64,000 nt of DNA from Bryoerythrophyllum caledonicum (lineage: Eukaryota; Streptophyta; Bryopsida; Pottiales; Pottiaceae), in assembly GCA_963971425.1 (NCBI GenBank), contig OZ020516.1:1364001-1428000 (forward strand), written 5' to 3'. Of this stretch, positions 30,701-42,200 are shown in pieces. Each line of letters opens with the position of its first letter. Within the stretch, counting starts at the first letter, position 1. The notes beneath the pieces are model-generated. The model had not been told where the DNA came from and did no database searches. It was given only the letters and a program-made list of their open reading frames with translations. Both the position numbers and the translations under genes were made by a program.

Positions 30701-30838
30701 ATATGACCTCGGGTTGAACAAAGAGAATGAGTAACTGCTTGCGTCCACATTCAAATAAGATGGTTCATGAACCATTTTGCGGCGGGGTAATAAATTCATA
30801 TTACACGTAGGATCCTCATGCAGCCATTCTCTTGCCTC
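27710..30838 (-). pseudogene. SWIM zinc-finger, MULE-like transposase-derived gene (decayed, spliced)
   Basis: Several exon-like blocks lie in order on the minus strand. 30838-30266 is an N-terminal domain (EQEVFDSNE, AVGFVWNLCSG). 30226-29090 is a DDE-like core (VFKMSVDP, CWLMFDHVIERVKDW, FKGFMVDSAEAN, CTCLFHW, QHIALCKIWKNA, YNVIRGWW). A 94-bp GT-AG intron follows (28996-29089, GTAAGT...TGCTAG), then 28995-28780, then 28423-27710 with the SWIM pattern: CSCPDF...KYCKH gives C-x-C and C-x-H. Stops within the frame are TAG 29501-29503, two further TAG before 29300, TAG 27857-27859, and TAG near 30495. The kind of domain set is that of plant MULE-type transposases and their domesticated relatives; the exact family is uncertain. 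A 27-bp direct duplication at 30191-30250 adds to the damage. Confidence 0.7.
30191..30250. repeat. 27-bp direct duplication
   Basis: AGGAATGACTTGTGACAATA... occurs twice with period 33 and spacer CTATCA, inside the SWIM pseudogene. Confidence 0.95.
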
Positions 30839-32066
30839 CTAGATGGATACGACAAAATGCAATGAAAATCAAGCTTGCAGTAGTCCATAAATATATTAAT
30901 ATATCAAATAATCTAATCGGGGCTCCTAGAAACGGAAGGGTTGCCCATTGTTTTAATACTATGCCTGCAGCCTTTTTTCAATAGTGATGTAGGGTATTCC
31001 TAAAAATATGGAGTTTGCGTGAGACGGTGGAATACATATGGTGAAAGTAACATTAATAGAGACTACATCGTTGTCTCCATTCAAACTAAAGACTGTCAAG
31101 ATCCGATATTTTAGAGAAGTGAATCTCCTCCTCCGTCGAAGGTAGCATGAAGGATTATGTATTGCACGGTTGCGTCCTTGCAGTTGTGACTATAAGTCTG
31201 TGATTTACCTGCTAGGTTATGATGTTTAGGGAGTGGAGATGACAGTTTAGGGTTGAGTGCTCAGGATGACTAAGAATGCTAGACATAGGAGAGGACCTAC
31301 TAAGTTTTCAAATCCTAAGCAAGAATGTGCTCAGAAGAAACGTGGAGAGAAGCTAGCATTACTAGCTTCTCAGAATACATAAGTAGCAATACCAAGTCAG
31401 GAACTAAGGGATTTGACTACTATCCACAAAGGAGCTTCATCATCGCGTTCCAGCGATCAGACAATTTTTGATAGGTGTTCCATTGTTTTGCTGAAATTAA
31501 TGACTCATATAAGTTGAATGGTGTTATTGAATGACTATGGTTCTTCCAATATTGTGCAGGTGAACAAGCCTAGTAAGCATTTTCGTGGGGAGAGAGTAGA
31601 AGAAGACTTAGTTCAAGCTAATACGATGAGTCAGTATCAGAGATCTAGTGCCTCGAATACCTCGTTGGAAAGAGGTAAGGAGATTGACGATATATCTGAG
31701 AAGTCTCAGTGTCAAATTATAAAGTCAACTATTACATTTGCAAGCCGAGGAAATCCATTAAGGTCTACAAAGATCAACCCCACTTCCCTAGCTCAAACAC
31801 TCGCTCCGCTAGCTAGAATTCATCATTGAAGCAAGAACTGCGAAACCCCAACACTCCTCGAGCCGGGACGAAGCTCATCGCCTCAAGTACTATTCGAACC
31901 ATCCTTTCCACAAAACCCAATTGAATGAATAGTACTTATAGAGTCTCAATGACTCCCGTCGTGACATATATTTCATTCAAATTATTTGGAGCGCCAGGAT
32001 AATCCAGGGATCCGAGGATCCCGCGAATCAGGGGTCAACCCAATATTTTATCCTTTCTCGCCGGAG
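30839..32066. other. Spacer with weak + strand ORFs
   Basis: A short basic frame from about 31265 (MTKNARHRRGP) and a 103-codon frame at 31518-31829 are open, with a possible acceptor TTGTGCAG at about 31558. No domain or paralogue supports them, so no gene is called. Confidence 0.3.
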
Positions 32067-32552
32067 TCTTAGTGGAGGTGCACATCCTCTTCATCTAGGG
32101 TTGTTGCTCTCCGGTTGAAGGTGGGCGAGTGGATGGCAACCGTCTTTAGGCAGCAGTCTCGTGCGCTCGTCGAGGAGGTATGCTGGATTTTTTTTAAAAT
32201 ACTGAGCTCCTATATAACCCTCGGATCCGAGGGTCCTTTGAGATGACCTATTTTTTTTTAAAGTTTCTACCTTGAGCTTGTGGCTCATCGCGTTCTTGAT
32301 GTCTAGTTAGTCTTAGTAGAGGTGCTGGTCCTCTTCGTTTAGGGTAGCTGCATCAGGTTCAAGGTGCGCAAGAGGAGAGAAGTCGGCTCCGGGCAACAAT
32401 CTCGTGCGCTTGTGGAGGAGGTATGCTAGTTTTTTTTTATAAAATTTTGAGCTCCAATATGACCCTTGGATCTGAGGGTCCTGTGAGATGATCTGTTTTT
32501 TTTTTTTAAGTTTCTACCTCGAGCTTGTGGCTCATTGTGTTCTTGATGTCTA
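32067..32552. repeat. Tandem duplication of ~243 bp
   Basis: Two diverged units start at about 32067 and 32309. Shared landmarks are GTCTTAGTGGAGGTGC / GTCTTAGTAGAGGTGC, CTCGTGCGCT, GAGGAGGTATGCT, GGATCYGAGGGTCC and GAGCTTGTGGCTCAT. Both contain poly-T runs. Not coding. Confidence 0.85.
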
Positions 32553-33040
32553 ATGCCATATTCAACTAAATCTAGACTTTGAAAAGTCCAGAATGGTCAA
32601 AGTCTAGATTTAGTCATCAAGAGAATGTGCAAAAAATACGGCACAAAGTTGCATCGGGAGATCCATCAAAGAAATCGAAGATGGTGAAATTCTTATGAAA
32701 GGAAGGAGCCCTATGGAAGAAGCGTTGGAAACATTAATGGGTGTGAAATGGTACCATGTGCCCTTGCAAAAACAAATAGGAGGATCTTCCAATGTGACCA
32801 ACTGTACCTAGACAACTTGGAAGTATATCCCTCAAAAGTATGAGGAAAGAATAATTGATGATAAATATGGGTGAATGGATCCTTTACAAAACAACTGATG
32901 ATGTTCCAAAGCGGATCAAGGGGGACATGCTAGTAGTACATGCGAGAACAATCCGGTAGGAAACAAATGTGGCATACAGTCGGATCCAGTAGACACAACA
33001 AGCAATTTAAAAAAAGGCCGAGACATTAAAGATAAATCAT
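32553..33040. other. Spacer, no gene seen
   Basis: Includes an inverted pair CTAAATCTAGACTTTGA / TCAAAGTCTAGATTTAG at about 32567-32614, a possible MITE end or hairpin. Confidence 0.4.
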
Positions 33041-33440
33041 GATAGCAACAAGCAAATCAGTAATAGAATAAGTTGAGATGTAAAAATCTATCACATGCAG
33101 ATATAGGAGGGATAGATAGATCTTCCATCTCTTGGACTGACTCACTGAAGACAATTCCTGACAGCAACAGGCAAATCAATAATAGAATAAATTGAGATGT
33201 AAAAATCTATCACATGCAGATATAGGAGGGATAGATAGATCTTCCTATCTCCTACACTCAAGAGCACCCAACAAATGTAACATACAATGGATCCCAGTAG
33301 GCACAAAATTCTTGTCCAAAGAGGATTGATTCACTAAAGAATTTTTATCACAACAAGAGGCGATTCAATATCGCTTGTATTAGGATGTGAAATCTTACAC
33401 ATTCAGATAGAGTAGGGATTGATAGATCTTCCAATCTTCT
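33041..33440. repeat. ~119-bp tandem repeat
   Basis: Units at 33041 and 33160 are almost identical (AGCAACA-GCAAATCA, TCACATGCAGATATAGGAGG, ATAGATAGATCTTCC). A third, diverged unit starts near 33351. Confidence 0.9.
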
Positions 33441-33841
33441 AGACTTAGGGTCGATAGAGGATATCGCCTGAGGATCGATAGGTCGTATAGTCTTTAAACT
33501 CAAGGATCCGCCGCGTTTGCAGCTTCAAGGTTTGTCATTGCTGCTATTTGGTCCCTCCGTGGAATTGTTCGAGTCTGAGGGTTCAATGTACTTGACCAAG
33601 AAGAAAATATGACGGAATCAACATGAATGTGTGCCGGACATCGTTTCTCCGAAATCCACGTCGCCGACCAACAATCCTCGTACTTCTTCTTGTGGTTCTT
33701 GAACGCATTTCTAGGCTCCTACAATTGGATAATAAACATTCCATATTGCTCATCACCAACTACTCTATTGATTACTGATTCCGCTCTCCCTAACCACACA
33801 GGATAAATCTGAGAGTCAAATGGATGGAGAAGGATCCAAGA

Positions 33842-34676
33842 TCAAAAAACGACGTCACGCCATGGATTCAAAGCGACCTTCGGTCTACTTGAACGTGGGC
33901 CACAGAAAGGTTTAGGCTCCTCATCTTCAGGTGTGACATCTCCTCTGGTAATAAGGCTTAAAGGAGCAAAATTTGTTGCACTCCAATCTTGAATCGACCA
34001 AAATCCTTCTACAAAAGTCGGGGTTGTGGAAGGAAGAGGTTTCTCAAATTCTTCAACAATTGCATTCCAATATGCAATATACAGTGGAAAATCACGTCAA
34101 AAGCCCTCACATTTTTCCATCCCCTTTTTCCAGAATTTTATATAACCTTGAATTCCAGATTTAATGAAGGACCTCTTATCAATTGCTCTGGAAACCTTCT
34201 CTCTTGCCTTTTCAATTGCCTTTTCTTGATTGCTTGTTGGAGAATGAATCTCCTCTCCCCACACTCGCCCGAAAGGCACTGGATATCGAAGGCTGGAAGG
34301 TATCTTGGGACTTTTGTCGGCGTCCAACTACCAAAGCCGTATACCAGAGTTGTTTCCGGGTAGCCAATGAGCATCAACTACGTTCTCTTTGTAGCGCATG
34401 ACAGGCCAGCCATGGTCATCTACGTAGAATTTAAAGAGGTGCATATCTCCTAAACCAGTAAGTGTATTTTGGCCGTCACATAGAAAGCCTTCGACGAATG
34501 ATTTGAAATCCGCAACCTTTTGAACAAACTCGGGCATAAAGTCCATCTCCTGCGATTCCATAAAAGACCTCATCAAATTTGCTACCACATAAGTATTTTG
34601 ATTCTTAAAGGCCTTGAATAAGTGGCTGAAGTGAGCATCGATATCCTCATGCGCGTGGCCGACTAATAAGAATCTA
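33842..34676 (-). pseudogene. DUF7869-domain protein, C-terminal fragment
   Basis: A single frame runs from the R1 junction at about 34676 to TGA 33842-33844. It opens with FLLVGHAHEDIDAHFS, the hallmark of the DUF7869 family of transposon-associated proteins, and continues with LFKFYVDDHGWPVMRYK, SGIRLW, IQGYIKFWKKGMEK, YIAYWNAIVEEFE and FWSIQDW. In-frame stops are TAG 34328-34330 and TGA 34097-34099. Everything N-terminal is missing: homology is cut off at NPRF, where GTTGTCATAAC of the R1 repeat starts. The family is widespread in green plants, animals and fungi and is probably an RNase H-fold transposase relative; this role is inference. Confidence 0.7.
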
Positions 34677-34677
34677 G

Positions 34678-34855
34678 GGTTGTCATAACGGACAGGTTGA
34701 GGTGATCGGACGGGACAACTGGATGGGGGGTCCGTACCAGACGGACGGATGGTTTGGACGGATTGCCTGAAGTGCACTCAGTAATTTTTTGCAAGTTAGA
34801 AATTTTTACTGTGATGGCCACGTCACATTCGGACGTGTCACGCCACCGTGGCACT
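34678..34855 (+). repeat. R1 dispersed repeat, copy b
   Basis: Homologous to 24411-24585 and likewise followed by a GACGTC-type array. It abuts the DUF7869 coding sequence. Confidence 0.75.
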
Positions 34856-34965
34856 AAGGCGGGGATGCCTCCCCTGGGGACAGGGACGTCTCTGCCCCGA
34901 GGCGTGGACGCCTCCATTAGGGGCAGGGACGTCCCCGCCCCTCATGTAGGCATCCCCGCCCCTGC
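34855..34965. repeat. GACGTC-type GC-rich array (type II), copy b
   Basis: Units such as GGGGACAGGGACGTCTCTGC and GGGGCAGGGACGTCCCCGCC, period about 30 bp, about four units. Confidence 0.8.
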
Positions 34966-35181
34966 ATCAATAAGCGGGAAGACCTTAATGTCTGGAAGCA
35001 AAATATGTTTATTATATTAAATCATTTCACGATATAACAACAATTCCCTGATTTCATACTTCCAAACCAAGTAATATCGGCAGTTGATAACTAAGAAACC
35101 TTTTTCTCTCCTAGCTTCTTCTATGAATTACCACAACTCTCTTGATTTTGCATACATATACGTAGTTACTTTACTTGTCCC
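34966..35181. other. Spacer
   Basis: AT-rich, no gene seen. Confidence 0.4.
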
Positions 35182-36583
35182 TTAATTATTCAAACGACCT
35201 GATCTGCGCACATTTTCGGTCGACGAGCGACCCATAACCGCATCTCGAAGGACAATATCATCAACATCTGGTGCCACATCGCAATCTGGACGATTGTCAT
35301 CATCAGCTCCTTCATCGCTTTCATCTTCGTATTCTCCATTGCTACCATCCGTAGTCCAAAAGCCCTCTATTTCAGAGTTGTCATTGCGAAGCTCTACGAT
35401 TGTTTCACCATCGCAACGCGAGCGTCTCAATCTCTTTTGTCGATGTTCGTGAGGATCATCGCCGTCGGAATTTATGGTTGGGCCGCTGGTAGGCCGAACT
35501 CCTTGATTCGGAACAACAAACACCGGAGATGTTAAAGAGCGTCCTGGAACATACGGGTCTAAAAACGGTTGTACAACCATGTTCGGATCTCGTGCCCCTA
35601 TTCCAAAGAGGGGACGTCTACGAAGCCTTGCGGATGATGCTTCGCCGTTGTTTCTTCCTCCACGGCCTGTAGCCGCTCTACCGCCTCTAGACCCTCCACG
35701 AGCATTAGTCCTTCCACTGAGTTGTTGATATTGACCCATTGGATGAATTGGCCCCGCTCTGGCAGCCAAAGGGGGTCTGCTATTTCTGGCAGTAGTAGCG
35801 GAAGTGTTTAGACCCATCCCCTGAACGCCTATACTTAGTTGGAAAGGTCCATACATGGCATTTGCCGTTCTAGGAGAAGAGGAATTCCGGAAAAGCGGCA
35901 TTGGTGTATTTTGGTAATTAATAACAGTAGGCAACAGGACAACCGGAGATGGTTGTGGCTCAAGGTCTTAAGTGAATGCAAAAGCATCAAAGGGGTCTAC
36001 ATATTCCGGGTCAAAACACCTTTGCTCGTTAACAACCCTTTCATTTCTTGGAGCCGTCCCTACAATTGTTGTGTTGAAAACATTTGCGTTAGAGTCTCCT
36101 TGAACGACTCCAGTGCTACGAAATGATGCACCCATTCCAATAGCGCTCTCTTGGTCATACCGGTTTTCAACCGATCCTTGGTTGTTTTGAGTCGCAGTAT
36201 TTACTGCGTTCTCTCCGGCTCCCTTGTTGTCGGCATCTCCAATCACACCTCCATAATTTGATGGGGAATTATCATCGTCGCGAACATTCCCAACATTGTC
36301 CCCCCCCCGTTTCACATTCTTCAAGGTTAGTCATATTTGGGATGTCGCTCTCTGAGAAAGTAGACAAAGATTGCACTTCATGAATGCCCTCATTTTGAGG
36401 AAGATGAGGCGAAGGACTGCGACGAGGACTTTGATTCCAAGGTCCCCAACAACCTTGAGCCAATTCTTCTTCCACGTTGTCATTATCTCCGTAATAGTTT
36501 CTCATTTCCTCAAGGCTCGGGGAATTCACTAGCGAAAACCGTAGGAACCACGTGCGATAAAAAATAGGGTCAATTATAATCAC
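35182..36583 (-). pseudogene. Disordered Gly/Asn/Asp-rich protein, unknown
   Basis: Three consecutive frames form one protein-like unit: 36583-36310 (SLEEMRNYYGDND, an acidic region), 36324-35968 (Asn/Gly/Asp-rich, ending DPEYVDPFDAF), and 35967-35182 (RGG-type patch RTNARGGSRGGRAATGRGG, basic KRLRRSR, acidic YEDESDEGADDD, C-terminal RRSGRLNN). The first two are offset at a run of nine C (36300-36308); a run one base shorter would join them. The second and third are in one frame, separated by a TAA at 35968-35970. No domain is recognised. RGG and basic patches suggest nucleic-acid binding. It may be the C-terminal tail of a transposase-like gene, as behind hAT copy 1, but I cannot align the two. 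Confidence 0.45.
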
Positions 36584-37440
36584 CTTCCGTAAATTTTGGA
36601 AAACAATTATATGGAATATACACTATCATATAATTGTGAAACATCATTATAAATAACATGGCATAGCAAATAAAGTGGAGTTTTAGGAAATCGGTAGATG
36701 TAAAATAGTCTATTAAATAAGGGGTAGAAAGGGTGATTAGTAGACTCAAGAGCTACATCCTCTTAGAAATTTTGGAATGGATGAAAAATATGAGATTGTC
36801 GTTGAAAATTCTCGGATGAATGTCTGGGAGTGCAATGATGATGGAACTAATTGGGGAGAGAGACAACCTGGCACTAGGCTGTAAACTGCACAGAGGAGTT
36901 GAAGAATCCAACGTCTTTCAACCTTGGATCCGTGTTTGGGCGCGAGTCTTTGAACTTACCTTGCCTGTACGTGCCACTAGTTCTCTCCGCGCTTCTCAGA
37001 ATTGAACGTGAAGTTAGGGTTTTGGTTGCCGTTGTGTCGTGGGTAGGTACTATTTATGGACGATGTGGTGTGAATGTGTGAGCGGTGACGTTATTGAAGT
37101 TCCGAATGTGTGAGCTTTGACGGTGGTGTTGTTCTGAATGTTTGAGCGTTGACGGTGGTGACGGTGGTGACGGAAGTTTGAGCGTTGACGGTGTGAATGT
37201 TTGTTTTCGGCAGGTTTAGGCTTCAACCCTTATCACTCTGGATTTGTCTCTAAATTTTTGTTCCTCCGATTCCACTTGATCGTGAATAGGGATTTAGGTT
37301 CTTCGCTATTCTTACAGGATGTGAACAGGGTTAGTAGGGCGGTAGATGTTTGAAGTGGAGCAATTTTCATTGAGTGTTTCCTATGCATGAATGCAGGCTC
37401 TTCAAGATCAGGTGCCATGAAGGTCAAGATATATTTTTGA
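36584..37440. other. Spacer with GACGGTGGT repeats
   Basis: No gene supported. 37080-37205 holds imperfect copies of GTTTGAGCGTTGACGGTG and GACGGTGGT. Confidence 0.45.
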
Positions 37441-37483
37441 GAACGTCCAGGTCCCAGGAGATCCACCGAAATTGCTCAGTCCC

Positions 37484-40400
37484 ATGGATACAGGAGGAAA
37501 CACATCACTGTTCAATTTAAGAGAACAACTGCAAGATCTGAATCTCTTCAAACGGTTAGGTTCATTTCAGTTTTGGGATGTGGAGGAGTGCTGCATGATC
37601 GATAGAGACTTTGAAAGATTGAACTTTGTGCGGGAATGCATCCACCTGATTTTGGCAGAAGAAGCCTACGACACAGATTGTCACAAACGTCCTAGGGTGG
37701 GCAGTGTGGGAGAACGTGTAGACTCTGCCACAAACATCACTGAAGACAGTGTGCAGTTGCGAAACATTGGAAGTGAATCTGAATCCGAAGATCTTGCACT
37801 TCAAGATCCAGTCCCCGCAACACAGAACCTCCCAAGTTCGACAGATCTGATTCCACTGAAATCGAAGTTGTTGGCGAAGGAAGTCCTTGGATGATATCAG
37901 AGGGCGGAGGACAAACTTCGTACAGATTTGAAGGTACAGGCTATGGAAGATCATGAGTGGAGCCTGCACACTTGGGATCAAGATGGACATGCAGTTGTGA
38001 AAATCTGGTGTGGGGAATGCAGAAATCACATCGGGGGCAGCACCGGCAAGCATAACCGGAACACCGAATCAAATTTGTTTTCCAATTTCCGAAAGAGTCT
38101 TGTGATAAGTGCAGGACACATTCGTAGCTATTGCCGTCACAAAGGCTTGAAGTTTGAGGAGCATCCCCAATCTGGCAGCACAAGAAGCAATCCTGTGGAG
38201 ATCACTGCATCAGACAACAATAGGATGATTACGGAGGGGGTTCAGTTGGTGGGCATTGTGAATGACTCCATTGATCCTATGAAGCCCACTTTCGAATTAC
38301 TTTTTGATCCCAAAGACCTTGTCTTGAAGTCCTACTGGTGCAAGGCTAAATGCCGAATGTGTCCAAAGGAAATTTTCCAGTTGTGCCCTTCTAAGAAGAA
38401 TTTTGAGGCAAATCTCATGAATCACGTCCATGGAGTTATGCACACCAGGAGCTTGGAGGACGTGCAGCGGCAGAAGACTGGGGGTCCGTTGTCTACGGAT
38501 AAGAGAGGGCGTCCTCCTGGAGGCTCGGCATCCAGCAGCCAATCTTCTCAGACCAGGCTGCACAGCTTCTTCAAGCATAGAGAAGGTCAGATTCTGGAAT
38601 TACAAGGTAACTCCATATCTGCACATTCTTGTTGGGGTTTGAGAGGCCCCATTGTCTTTATGGTAGCAAATTGTATGACATTGATGCGTTGTTGCTTGAT
38701 GCTCATCCCGGAAAATCTTGGTACCCTGAGCCTCAGTTACAAGCTTCTTTTAGTGTAAAGGGTGATGTTGTTTTTGTGAATGGAGCTTTTAGGCACAAAC
38801 TGTGCAAGAGGGTCTCTTCCTTCGGTGAGCCGTTTCCTAACTTCACTTGCTCCATGTGTAAATCTATTGTCTCTGAGTTTGATTTCAGATTACGGGTCGT
38901 TCGGGAAGAGCATGCAGTAGAGAAACGTGGTTCAAGGGGTACTGGTGTTGGTAGGCGAGTTGGTTACTTGTCGGCCTTAGAATTGAACACCCACTCCCGG
39001 GTATTAGCAAAGAAACATAACCATGAGCGCATGCGCCATTCAGCCGCAAGGGCTAGAATTGCACAGTTGAAAGTAAGTCGCCCCACCTTGAAAGAATCTG
39101 CTCAACGAGCAAGTAAGCAACACAATGTTCACAAATTCTGCACAGACATTATATCAGCTCATAGAACCGGGGCAATGGGTGGAAAACCAACTCTCTGGGA
39201 CTTCCTCAGAGATGTAGCAAGCAACCTCAACCGTAAGAAACAAGGAATTCGTTGGTCTACAAACTCTGTAGCTTTTTCACAGGCTATGAAAATGTATGGA
39301 GGTAGGCGCATGTGTGACTTGTTCTCTCTTAATTTCTGTGGTCCAAACTACAGTACTACAAAAAGGCAGAACCAGAGGGGCGTCCAGTTCTTCCCGGGAG
39401 AACACGGTGACATTTTCAAGAGTGTCGCTGAAATATACGCACATGCCAAAGAGGTTCACAAAATTGTTGGGCCGGTGCCTGTTATCCTTGCGGAGGATGA
39501 AACAAGGTAAAAGGTAGGGTTGCTTGGGATCACCGTCTAGATGCTTTGATTGGATTTTGTGGCCCCAATGACAATCACGTCTGTGTGTCTAATTACAAAC
39601 TGGTTGTAGGCGTTACGGATTTGGGTACAATAACATTTTGGATGGCTTGAGGTCAAATGGCAAAGGAGCTTTTGCGAGGATCATAATGGTAAATCCCTTG
39701 CACTCCAGTTTACCTAGACTTGTACTTGTCGTCACTTGCACTTGCAATTGCTTTGATGCTTTGTGGGTGAGGCAGCAGTGGCAGAGAATCGAAGCACTAT
39801 GGCAGAAGGACTGCGAGACTGTGCTGGGGCCAATAATTGGGCATGCGAGTGATGGGGATAGTAGAAGGCGCCAATTAATGTTGAGTGACTACAAAAGTAC
39901 AACGGGCCAGCGTTTAAGCATTTCGTGGGAGGTATGGTTGCTTTCAGCGTCAATTGATGAGCACGGAAGGTGTATCGGACTTCACGACCAAGATTGAATT
40001 CACAACGGGAAGAAGCTCATCAATCCGTTGGATTGTCCTGTGAAAACACTACAGCTTGGAGAAGATGGAGCTTTTCATACTCATTTAGGAATGCTTTACA
40101 ACAAGTATACAGTCGATGAGCACGGGTTGAAACTTGAAGATGTTCAACGCAAGGACCGCCAAAATTGGGCTTCAGCGCAACGACTGTGTCAGAGAAAAAC
40201 TCAAGACTGTTTGGCAAAGATGCAAAATTCGTCAGAGGCACACCGGGAGCGCACCTTGGGTACCTAAGGATCTGTGGTGACCTTAGAAATGTACCTAAGG
40301 ATCTGTGGTGATTACATTGATATTTTTGCTTCCAAAATTCTTGACATTCGTAGTAGAGTTGTCTTGGCTGCAAAGGTGTCATTTTTCTCAGATTGTGGAA

Positions 40401-41867
40401 GCTGTGGTTTACACATGGAAATCATGCCATAGGGAACAATTCTTTAGATTTAAAGCTTTTGAGAACTTTGTGAGCCAGCAATGCTTCATTGACTTGCAAT
40501 TGTCTTGCCACTTAGTCGTGCTTTTGATCAAGCTTTTTCAGGACAGGTATGCACATCTGCCCGTTCGTCTCCATCTCACCAGTAGTGATTGCTGTGAAAT
40601 ATTTTTCTCCAAAATTGGAGGTATGAATGGCATGGAGCGTTCCTACGATTTCCATGAGTTAGTGAACACTGCTAACACTTTGAATCATTTGTCCAGCGTG
40701 GACTATGGGGACAATGGCTTGAAATTTGGGCGAGTCCACAATAAAGTGGAGAACATCTGGTCTAGTCTCCATCCTCTCTGTGAGGGTGAATTTGAGGCTA
40801 ATTTGGGAGATTATTCTTTGGTTGCCACAGATGTGGAAGTCGAGGCAGCCTTAAAAGAAGGTTTGAAGGAAGCGCAGTCCATGCTGCGAATTTTGAACAT
40901 GGCACCATCTACTCAAGCTAGTGCTGTAAACAAACTGTGGTTTCAATCACCATGGAAGCTTGAGTAGACTGATCACTCTAATTTGGCTTACCAACCGCCA
41001 TTGGTTCCTCAAGCAGGTGTGGATGGAGATGCTAAATGTGAGCGCGCAAAATTAGAAAACTCCAGCAATTCAGGATCAAACTCATGGAGTAATTCTAATG
41101 CTGATGAAGTTCTTGAGGATGAAATTGATGGAGATGAGTCGATTATGTTGCTTGCTTTGCAAGAAGAGACTTGTGATGTGTTCCATGAGTTGCTAAGTGA
41201 ATAGGAATTGCAAGTAACCTCCTCATCCGAATCTCAAAAAATTGTTCCATTTGTGACATTTGAAGGTCGGTCAATTTACAAATCTACGCTAGTGAGTCAA
41301 TTGAATGGGAATCCATATTTGTCAAAAGATAGACTAATTCGCATGAAAAATTCGATTTACTTTAATAACTCCGATGATTACCTGTCTGCCTCTTCGTCTA
41401 CCACCTCCATGCTTCTAGGTTTGGGATGTGATGTTGGTGTTTACTTCAAGGATATGAGAGGTACTGGGTCAACAACAAGGACTTCTCGGCAAAGAAGAAA
41501 AGGTAGACCAGCTCCTATAAATTTTGGATTAACAAATGGCATGTTCTGCATTGGAAGGGTCCAGAAAATGAGGGTCAAGGTGGGAACAAAGTGGGGCATT
41601 TGCAGGCAGCCTCTTGATTTAATGAAAAGGGCTATTCAAAATGGGGGTAATGGATCAGCATTGCCAACTGCAATGGTATACCTCCATTGGTTCCAAAAAC
41701 ATCCCGGCCATAACAAATACAGGTATATAGAAAGTGATTGTCTTTGGATTGACGTTGACTCTATAATATCTACGGTTTCTTTGGATTTTTCAGCAACCAC
41801 TAAACTTTTCACTTTGGTTGAGGTGGACGCTAGTTCATTGACTAAATTTGTCCGGAATCAGAAGTAG
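37484..41867 (+). pseudogene. DDE-transposase-like gene of unassigned family (decayed)
   Basis: A long + strand unit. The first ATG is 37484 (MDTGGNTSLF). N-terminal half to 38600: a Cys-containing region (VVKIWCGECRNHIGG, SAGHIRSYCRHKGLKFEEHP), then CRMCPKEIFQL...NHVHGVMH, a likely zinc ligand set, and a GRPPGG patch. Frame change near 38610 leads to 38640-39510 (SWYPEP, LCKRVSSFGEPFPNF, CSMCKS, SAARARI, MYGGRRMCDLFSLN, VPVILAEDETR) and then GHASDGDSRRRQLML and LTSSDCCEIFFSKIGGMNG, giving plausible D, D and E catalytic positions. The C-terminal part runs to 41867. Stops: TGA 37892, TGA 39995, TAG 40965, TAG 41202; frameshifts near 38610, 39510, 39610 and 40300, the last associated with a 21-bp duplication. 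Some breaks could be introns. The catalytic motifs are my reading; the superfamily is not recognised. Confidence 0.6.
40260..40311. repeat. 21-bp direct duplication with 10-bp filler
   Basis: GTACCTAAGGATCTGTGGTGA occurs at 40260 and 40291, separated by CCTTAGAAAT. It lies where the transposase-like frame breaks. Confidence 0.95.
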
Positions 41868-42200
41868 GACAGTCCAAGCAAGGACGTACTTCCCCTGTGG
41901 AGTCTTTCCTGAGATCGTGTAATCCAAATGATAATCCACCTGAGAAAATGTAATTTAGTTTTGAATGTCACATGTGCCAGTACATTTTAGAATCCAAATG
42001 ATGAGTTGCCCAAATTTGAATGTCACTTCTCCCGTGACAAGTTCAGCTGCACAGTAATTGCCGCTTAGATGTTTGAATCTCGCTTCAATATTTGCGAATT
42101 TTGTATTTTGTATGGCTTTGTGTGGATGTATTCTGTGGTTTTGTATGTTCCATTTACTTGCAGCGTCTAAAGCTGAGAAGACAATTCAGCCGCCATTCAA
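41868..42200. other. Spacer or 5' region of next gene
   Basis: No coding frame recognised. TTACTTGCAG at about 42160 looks like a 3' splice acceptor just upstream of the next exon. Confidence 0.4.

Noticed and set aside
37233..37466. Minus-strand 77-codon ORF just before the DDE-like gene
   Set aside because: No homology, and the plus strand holds the gene start; kept out as a likely shadow.
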